The translations under genes and the position numbers were made by a program. The notes under the pieces were generated by a model. It saw nothing but the letters and a program-made list of their open reading frames with translations, was not told the origin of the DNA and did not search any database. Below, one piece after another: positions 1-5,373 of a stretch of 8,077 nt of DNA (position 1 is its first letter; the number at the start of each line of letters is the position of its first letter). This stretch comes from JBLIOB01 sp047639575 (lineage in GTDB: Bacteria; Bacteroidota; Bacteroidia; Flavobacteriales_D; Parvicellaceae), in NCBI GenBank assembly GCA_047639575.1, contig JBLIOB010000192.1, forward strand, positions 1 through 8,077. Reading direction: 5' to 3'.

Positions 1-169
1 CCAAGGTCATTTTCGCCAACAAATCGGCTACTTTAATATCTAAAGAATCAGTTTCTATATACCTATTAACTTCAGTATTGAGGGCAATCAAATCTGTATT
101 TTTATCCTTACAAGCAATAAATGCCATAAACAGAAACAGGATGTAAAAATGTTTTCTAGTTAGTTTCAT
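1..169 (-). CDS. Probable GH3 beta-glucosidase lipoprotein, N-terminal fragment
   Basis: This is the first 56 codons of a gene that runs off the left edge of the window. It starts at the ATG at 169-167, only 3 nt after the GH16 stop codon, so it is probably translationally coupled to that gene. The N-terminus is a lipoprotein signal: basic MKLTRK, a hydrophobic stretch rich in F, L and I, then the lipobox AFIAC with the lipidated Cys at residue 20. Residues 46-56 read KVADLLAKMTL, which matches the conserved N-terminal entry of GH3 enzymes, where LL-x-KMTL is normally followed by EEKIGQ. GH3 beta-glucosidases release terminal glucose from beta-glucan oligosaccharides, the expected step after an endo-acting GH16. 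The catalytic Asp and everything beyond residue 56 are outside the window, so the family call rests on this short motif plus context. The residues after Cys (KDKNTD) are only weakly acidic, so a periplasmic location is possible. Confidence 0.78.
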   Translation of the reverse strand, partial: MKLTRKHFYILFLFMAFIACKDKNTDLIALNTEVNRYIETDSLDIKVADLLAKMTL

Positions 170-172
170 ATC

Positions 173-1849
173 TTATTGATAAACTCTTATGTATTCAACT
201 TCAAAAGTTGATTGATTAAAATTCGGGTCTATTGCACCACCAAACGTACCGCCCATAGCCGTATTAAGAATTAAAAAGAAATCTTGATTGAATGGCACAT
301 TATCGTTATTGGAAAAAGTGTGGTACTCTAAATCGTCTACATAGAAGTTGATACACGATTCTGTCCATATTAATTCATATTTATGAAATGCTGAAGATGC
401 TTCATCAATTACTGTTGTATTTGTGTTAGCATTACCTCCAGAATTACCAGGATAATGAAGTGACCCATGGATTGTATTTACATCATTCCCTCTATATTCT
501 ACTATGTCAATTTCTCCACAATTTGGCCATCCAACAAGTTCAAAATTTGCACCTAGCATCCATATAGCTGGCCAAGTACCACCTCCTTCAGGGAACTTAG
601 CACTCACTTCAACCCGCCCATATGTAAATTCGAATTTATTTTTACTAAGAATTCTTGCCGACGTATAATTACTGCCATTGAAAGATTCAGCAATTGTCGT
701 AATTTTAAGTAAGCCATTTTCAACTATTACATTTTCAGGTCTGTCTGTGTAAAACTGTTCTTCTTCATTACCCCAGCCACCGCCTCCAATATCGTAGCCC
801 CAATTATCTGCATTAGGCGCTCCATCCACATCAAATTCATCTGACCAAATTAAGTCTTCACCAACTTCATCACATAATTCTCCATCATCAATCGGCAAGC
901 TCGTAGATAATTTTTGATACCAGGCTATAACATTTCCGTTTGGTTCTGTCTGTAAAACTCTAAGGTGCATTTCTGAATCCGAGATACTTAAAATTTCAAA
1001 TTCACTATTTCCAAGGAAGTAACTCAAAAATCCTCCATTTTGTATATCCATCGACGTTTGTGTTGACCTAATTTCGTCTATACCTGATGTTGAAGGTGCA
1101 AAGTTTACAATATTTACTCCTTCAGTACCATATTCGTAACAAGTATCCTCTCCAGGGTTTGGAAGCCCCAATTCATCTTGAACTTCCAATCTGTGGAAAT
1201 ATGTATTTCCTAAATTGATCAATTCAAAAGATACGATTTCATCGTCGTCTTGTGTAAATATCATTAAATCCTCATATAAACAGCCAACATCTACCTTTTC
1301 AAATGGTGATGCTGCATAGTAACTAGGTTCTATAGTAACTTCCGGGGGATCACCAGATGTTAATGGGCCAACTCCTAGATGAGCAGGTAAAGCAGCATGC
1401 CAATACCATGTTTTAGAACTTGCAGCTCCACCTGTAAGAAAGTTTTTAATTTCAATTGGATTAAAGTTACTGAAAACTTCTAAAGTGATAGATGTTGATG
1501 AGCTAACGCCTCCCCGTCCCGTTGCGATAAGAGTCACAACGAAGGCATTTGTCCCGGCCTGATTAAATCTATGTGTATTTTCCCCTCCCGGAGCAACAAT
1601 ACTACCAGTATTATCACCGAAATTAAATCTATACGCAAGGGCACCATCTGCTGTAGCAGTAAAATTTACAGTTCCGGATCCGTCTCCATTGGGATTAGCG
1701 GAATCCTGACCAACAACCTCAAAGTTAATAACGAGATTCGTGGGCGTTATAATTGTGCCAAACTCTTGATCTTCTTGTTGACAGGAGATTAGACTTGAAA
1801 AAATCAATCCCACAAGGCCAATATAAAGTATGTTTTTTATTTTTTTCAT
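173..1849 (-). CDS. GH16 endo-beta-glucanase (laminarinase-type) lipoprotein with PKD-like domain
   Basis: This 558-residue lipoprotein is predicted to hydrolyse internal beta-1,3 (or mixed beta-1,3/1,4) glucan linkages. The signal peptide ends in the lipobox SLISC with Cys23, followed by QQEDQEF, an acidic stretch consistent with export to the cell surface. Residues about 35-125 form a PKD-like beta-sandwich (FNFGDNTG at 75-82). Residues about 133-315 are a middle domain I cannot assign to a named family; it contains KTWYWHAALPAHLGVGP near its start and ends near AWYQKL. The GH16 catalytic domain covers about 331-558. It contains WSDEFD (335-340), WGYDIGGGGWGNEEEQFYT, GTWPAIWMLG (425-434) and the active-site strand GEIDIVE. 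There E446 is the expected nucleophile, D448 the assisting residue and E451 the acid/base; the extra residue in this E-x-D-x-x-E spacing is the beta-bulge form typical of laminarinases. The protein ends at VEYIRVYQ, the usual GH16 C-terminus, so the domain is complete. It starts 8 nt after the upstream gene. The linkage preference is inferred, not shown. Confidence 0.93.
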   Translation of the reverse strand: MKKIKNILYIGLVGLIFSSLISCQQEDQEFGTIITPTNLVINFEVVGQDSANPNGDGSGTVNFTATADGALAYRFNFGDNTGSIVAPGGENTHRFNQAGTNAFVVTLIATGRGGVSSSTSITLEVFSNFNPIEIKNFLTGGAASSKTWYWHAALPAHLGVGPLTSGDPPEVTIEPSYYAASPFEKVDVGCLYEDLMIFTQDDDEIVSFELINLGNTYFHRLEVQDELGLPNPGEDTCYEYGTEGVNIVNFAPSTSGIDEIRSTQTSMDIQNGGFLSYFLGNSEFEILSISDSEMHLRVLQTEPNGNVIAWYQKLSTSLPIDDGELCDEVGEDLIWSDEFDVDGAPNADNWGYDIGGGGWGNEEEQFYTDRPENVIVENGLLKITTIAESFNGSNYTSARILSKNKFEFTYGRVEVSAKFPEGGGTWPAIWMLGANFELVGWPNCGEIDIVEYRGNDVNTIHGSLHYPGNSGGNANTNTTVIDEASSAFHKYELIWTESCINFYVDDLEYHTFSNNDNVPFNQDFFLILNTAMGGTFGGAIDPNFNQSTFEVEYIRVYQ

Positions 1850-1857
1850 AGCTATTT

Positions 1858-3885
1858 CTAATTTGTCAATTGAATTTCATCGATATAATAAGTTGTTCCA
1901 TCGCCAGAGTTCCCAAAGTCGAAGAAGAAGACAATTCTTGTATAATCTGCAGGAGGCGCTGCACTGAAATCAAAAACTAATTCTTCCCAATCATTGGTTA
2001 CACTACTGGTAACGTCAACTTCAAATTCAAGACTCGTATCTGCATTTTCAAGCTTTAGCTTTATTACAGCTCCTGCTGTTGGCGAGAATATCTTAGTACT
2101 TATCTTATTATAAGAATTAAGGTCTAAAGGTGTTGTCACCTCGAAAAATGACCCTGCCCAAACTTCAGATCCTACGGTTTTAATTTGACTCGCAGATAAA
2201 GCCGTCGGGTTAATACCAGACATATTAGGATTCGCTTCGATTGTTGTATCATCAATATTTCCAAATGATGTAAATACCGGCGGTGTTCCTTCAAAATTCT
2301 CTATTAACAAAGGTGCCACTGTTGACACGAGCGCTCCTTCACTAACTTCCATTTCGTCAAAATAATACATCGAATCATCTCCAGGATTTCCGAAATCGTA
2401 GAAAATAACCACTCTATTGTATTGAGCGCTTGGAGCATCAGTAAAATCGAAAGTAATCTGTTCCCAAGCATTGACAGCAGATGTCATCATATCAACTTCA
2501 TGCGTAATACTGGCATCAGCATTTTCTAGTTTTAATTTTACAACCAATCCTGCTGCCGGTGAATATGATTTGATTCGCATTTGCTTAGAACCAGCAAAAT
2601 CAATTACTTGATCGCTTAGTTCGAAGAAGGTTCCTCCCCAGACTTCAGATCCAGACGTTTTAGTTAATTGCGCAGAGTTTGCTGTCGGATTTATACCGCC
2701 TACCATCGGGTTAGGAACAACTTCTGTAGTTCCAATATTTCCGAAGTCAGTAAAGACTGGTGCTACACCTTCAAAATCTTGGAATAATTCAAACGTTCCT
2801 CCTGTTGATTGTGCTAGTTTAATATCATCAAAATAATATGTTGCATCGTTACCTACGTTTCCGAAGTCAAAGAATAGAACTACCTTATGATACTCTTGTG
2901 TCAAATCGGCTCCACTAAAATCGTAGGTTAAAGTTTCCCAGCCACTAGCAACACTATTCACTACGTCTACTTCTGCAAAAATATCTGGATCCGTTGCGTT
3001 TTCAAGCTTAAGCTTAACAACAATTCCACTTACAGGAGACCATACATTAACTGCGATGTTTTGGAGTGATGCAAAATCAATAGGCTCATCTAAAGAAAGG
3101 AATGAACCTCCCCATACTTCGGCCCCAATTGGTTTTAAAGATTGTCCCACAGTTGCGCTTGTATTCACTCCAGATTGATCCGGATTTCCAACGACAGAGG
3201 AAACAACATTTCCAAAATCTGTGAAAGCGTAATTGAGAGTAGGATCTTCAAAATCTATTGGAAATAACAATGGATTTAAAATAGTGATTGTTTCTGAATA
3301 TTCTAAAGTTGCCGTGCCACCACTAAGGGCTACGACTCTTATAACATAATCGCCAACTGCGTCATACGTATGACCAATTGTTTCATTTATCATTAGTGGT
3401 GTTGGAACTTCATTTATTGCATCTCCAAAATAAACATCAAAAGATGCTGCATAATCTGCGGATGCCGATACATTAACTAGAAAGTTATTCGTTGGATCAA
3501 AACCAATTGTTACATCCAAGTTTTCAGGAGCTCTAAACGAAACTACCAGAGGTTGAATTGCTTCGGCGGTTTCACCACTTAACGACTCACCCACGATTCG
3601 CACATCGTAATTGCCCTCTGCATATATTCTGGATAAAGTCCCACCAACCGCGACCACTTCGTGTTCCCCTGAGGAATCACCAAAGAACACATCAAAAGAT
3701 GTTGCTCCATCTCCACTCGGAGTAATGGTAACCAATCCACTATTGTCTTGAGAAATACTGAATACTGCGTTAAGGTTAGAAGGTGTCGAAATGCTCTCAA
3801 CGCCTTCAAAAATATCGTTATTTGTTGTACAAGCAACTAAGAAAGCTGCAAACAAAAAACTAAGTGTATATTTTAAAATTTTCAT
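1858..3885 (-). CDS. SGBP-like surface lipoprotein: two PKD-like domains plus three tandem CBM-like modules
   Basis: This 675-residue protein sits directly after SusD, the place where SusE/SusF-type surface glycan-binding proteins (SGBP-B) are encoded. I infer that it captures polysaccharide at the outer surface; no catalytic motif is visible. I chose the ATG at 3885-3883 because it yields a clean lipoprotein signal, MKILKYTLSFLFAAFLVAC with Cys19. An in-frame ATG 13 codons upstream (3924) would place MGSKSWILKIIIA ahead of the signal and overlap susD. After CTTNNDIFE come two PKD-like domains at about 34-117 and 119-204, each with an FGD turn (F68-G-D70 and F153-G-D155). Three homologous modules follow at about 206-360, 365-517 and 524-675. 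Each carries EVW-x-G, KLKLENA, a W-E-x-L/I-x-x-DF strand, DFGN and a YY(F/I)D-(D/E)-(I/M) end. Such beta-sandwich modules resemble those attached to Bacteroidota glycan enzymes, but I cannot give a CBM family. The last module runs to the C-terminus, so the protein looks complete. Confidence 0.85.
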   Translation of the reverse strand: MKILKYTLSFLFAAFLVACTTNNDIFEGVESISTPSNLNAVFSISQDNSGLVTITPSGDGATSFDVFFGDSSGEHEVVAVGGTLSRIYAEGNYDVRIVGESLSGETAEAIQPLVVSFRAPENLDVTIGFDPTNNFLVNVSASADYAASFDVYFGDAINEVPTPLMINETIGHTYDAVGDYVIRVVALSGGTATLEYSETITILNPLLFPIDFEDPTLNYAFTDFGNVVSSVVGNPDQSGVNTSATVGQSLKPIGAEVWGGSFLSLDEPIDFASLQNIAVNVWSPVSGIVVKLKLENATDPDIFAEVDVVNSVASGWETLTYDFSGADLTQEYHKVVLFFDFGNVGNDATYYFDDIKLAQSTGGTFELFQDFEGVAPVFTDFGNIGTTEVVPNPMVGGINPTANSAQLTKTSGSEVWGGTFFELSDQVIDFAGSKQMRIKSYSPAAGLVVKLKLENADASITHEVDMMTSAVNAWEQITFDFTDAPSAQYNRVVIFYDFGNPGDDSMYYFDEMEVSEGALVSTVAPLLIENFEGTPPVFTSFGNIDDTTIEANPNMSGINPTALSASQIKTVGSEVWAGSFFEVTTPLDLNSYNKISTKIFSPTAGAVIKLKLENADTSLEFEVDVTSSVTNDWEELVFDFSAAPPADYTRIVFFFDFGNSGDGTTYYIDEIQLTN
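1861..3270 (-). repeat. Three tandem protein-level repeats (about 150-155 residues each)
   Basis: Unit 1 is at 3270-2806, unit 2 at 2793-2335 and unit 3 at 2316-1861, all inside the SGBP-like gene. The aligned landmarks recur with a period of about 158-160 residues: EVW tryptophans at 258, 416 and 576; a second tryptophan before the DF strand at 316, 474 and 633; and DFGN starting at 340, 497 and 656 (numbering from the start at 3885). The relationship is clear in protein but weakened in DNA, which points to old duplications rather than a recent copying event. Units 2 and 3 are closer to each other than to unit 1, for example in sharing GINPTA and GSEVW. Confidence 0.9.
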
Positions 3886-3899
3886 AGCGATTATTATTT
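3886..3899 (-). promoter_or_regulatory. 14-nt susD/SGBP junction with A-rich translation leader
   Basis: The spacer between the susD stop (TAA at 3902-3900) and the chosen SGBP start reads AAATAATAATCGCT on the coding strand. It has no AGGAGG-like Shine-Dalgarno sequence. A-rich leaders like this are normal for Bacteroidota, where A residues just before the start favour initiation. The spacer supports the ATG at 3885 over the ATG at 3924, because the latter would lie inside susD. Confidence 0.45.
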
Positions 3900-5369
3900 T
3901 TAGTATCCAGGATTTTGAACCCATCTATTTCCTGTTAATTGTATTTCTATAGCAGGTATTGGGAAAAGTTCGTGTTTACCAGATACAAATCCATCTATTT
4001 GTCCTGAAGCTCGGTTTGTTCTCACTAAATCAAAGAAATGATGTCCTTCTCCTACTAGCTCTACTCGTCGTTCGTGATAAATAGCTGTTGTAAGCGCTGA
4101 TCCACTGGATGTTACCTCAGTAAGCCCCGCTCTAAGTCGAACCCTATTAAGATATGTACGTGCTCTAGAATCATTTATTCCTCCTCTATTTAACGCCTCT
4201 GCTGCCATTAATAAAACATCAGCAAAACGTATGGATCGATAATTATTTGGATTGGTAAGATTTGCATCACCTGTATTAGCATCTCCCTTTCTCGAAATAT
4301 ACTTTCGGTTGTAATACCCAGTATGTTCAAAACCTGTGACAAAGATTGCTCCAGTAGCTGCTGCCCAAGCATCAATATCGAGAATTGCGATGTCCTTTCT
4401 AAGATCTCCAGTTTCAAATTCATCAACGACCTCTTGAGTAGGCACATTAAAACTAAAACCAGATTCAAACATTGGTCCGTCATAACTTCTAATTCCATTA
4501 AATCCTACAGCCACATTACCTTCACTACATTGAAGACAACCAAATCCGGCACCTTGAATGTCTGTATATTGAACCTCAAAAACAGATTCGGCATTATTCT
4601 CATTGTCATTTTCAAACATTGTAGAATAATCGGTTATTAAACTATAAGTTCCGGTATTAATAACAGATTCAAGAAACTCTGCAGATTCGTTAAATTTACC
4701 TTGATACAACAACACCTTACCCAATAAAGCTTGAGCTGCCCCCTTTGTAACGCGTCCTATATCAGCTTGAGAAGCGGGCAATTTATCTGCCGCAAAGCGA
4801 AGGTCTTCTTCAATTTGTGCATATACCTGAGCTTTTGGTGTTCGATCAACATCAAATTGATCACCAAACTCAATTCTTGTATCCACAACTAACGGAACAT
4901 CACCGAACCATTTTACTAGTTCAAAATAGTAATAAGCTCTCAAAAATCTAGTTTGCCCTATAACTTCATCTTTACCAGTAAATTCCGTTTTGTCCTTAAA
5001 TTCCATTATAAAATTGGCTCGGTTCACACCGGCATACATCCAACCCCATAAGCTTCTAAGCTCATTATTTTCAGAAGTATGAATCATATCATCAATTTGC
5101 TGAATTCCTGGAACATCACTCGCGCTTTCACCTCCTGCAAGCGTATTGTCTGAAGCTATCTCTCCCACCATTACGTTTATATAGGAAGACTGCAACATGT
5201 CATATGCTGCAATCAATGCATTCTGATAATCTTCTTCAGAGTTAAAGAACTCTTCTGAATTCGGATCATTAGACGGTACATCTATAAAATCATCGCTACA
5301 CGAGATAAGTAATGATAACAACATCCCCGTTAAGCAAATTCCAAATACGTTTTTTCTATTCAACTTCAT
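3900..5369 (-). CDS. SusD/RagB-family nutrient-binding outer-membrane lipoprotein
   Basis: This 489-residue lipoprotein is the lid and glycan-binding partner of the SusC-like transporter encoded 4 nt upstream. The signal peptide ends in the lipobox LLISC (Cys24), followed by SDDFID, which closely fits the Flavobacterium lipoprotein surface-export signal (acidic residues right after Cys). SusD family landmarks are visible in order. The N-terminal segment has SEEFFNSEEDYQNALIAAYD (38-57). The helical TPR-like core contains RFLRAYYYFELVKWFGDVPL (141-160) and the alanine-rich helix KGAAQALLGKVLLYQGKF (209-226). The C-terminal part has YRSIRFADVLLMAAEALNR (377-395), HERRVELVGEGHHFFDLVR (432-450) and the terminal LFPIPAIEIQLTGN with NPGY at the very end. 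The length is typical for the family. Residues 278 and 281 form a Cys-x-x-Cys pair in a glycine-rich loop, unusual in a SusD. By context the ligand is probably a beta-glucan oligosaccharide, but SusD sequences alone do not define the substrate. Confidence 0.96.
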   Translation of the reverse strand: MKLNRKNVFGICLTGMLLSLLISCSDDFIDVPSNDPNSEEFFNSEEDYQNALIAAYDMLQSSYINVMVGEIASDNTLAGGESASDVPGIQQIDDMIHTSENNELRSLWGWMYAGVNRANFIMEFKDKTEFTGKDEVIGQTRFLRAYYYFELVKWFGDVPLVVDTRIEFGDQFDVDRTPKAQVYAQIEEDLRFAADKLPASQADIGRVTKGAAQALLGKVLLYQGKFNESAEFLESVINTGTYSLITDYSTMFENDNENNAESVFEVQYTDIQGAGFGCLQCSEGNVAVGFNGIRSYDGPMFESGFSFNVPTQEVVDEFETGDLRKDIAILDIDAWAAATGAIFVTGFEHTGYYNRKYISRKGDANTGDANLTNPNNYRSIRFADVLLMAAEALNRGGINDSRARTYLNRVRLRAGLTEVTSSGSALTTAIYHERRVELVGEGHHFFDLVRTNRASGQIDGFVSGKHELFPIPAIEIQLTGNRWVQNPGY

Positions 5370-5373
5370 TTTT

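Noticed and set aside
1571..1792. Plus-strand open frame of 73 codons
   Set aside because: It lies opposite the PKD-like region of the GH16 gene, and its translation has no recognisable domain or coding character. It is an antisense shadow.
3579..3836. Minus-strand open frame of 85 codons in a second frame of the SGBP-like gene
   Set aside because: It is fully nested in a gene with clear PKD-like domains and a lipoprotein signal. The alternative translation shows no motif.
3886..3924. Upstream in-frame ATG at 3924 as the start of the SGBP-like gene
   Set aside because: It adds MGSKSWILKIIIA before an otherwise ideal lipoprotein signal and overlaps the end of susD by 25 nt. The ATG at 3885 gives a normal signal peptide and a 14-nt spacer.
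4208..4640. Overlapping open frames on both strands inside susD (96 and 105 codons)
   Set aside because: Both are embedded in a well-supported SusD reading frame, with low-complexity translations and no leader or family signature.
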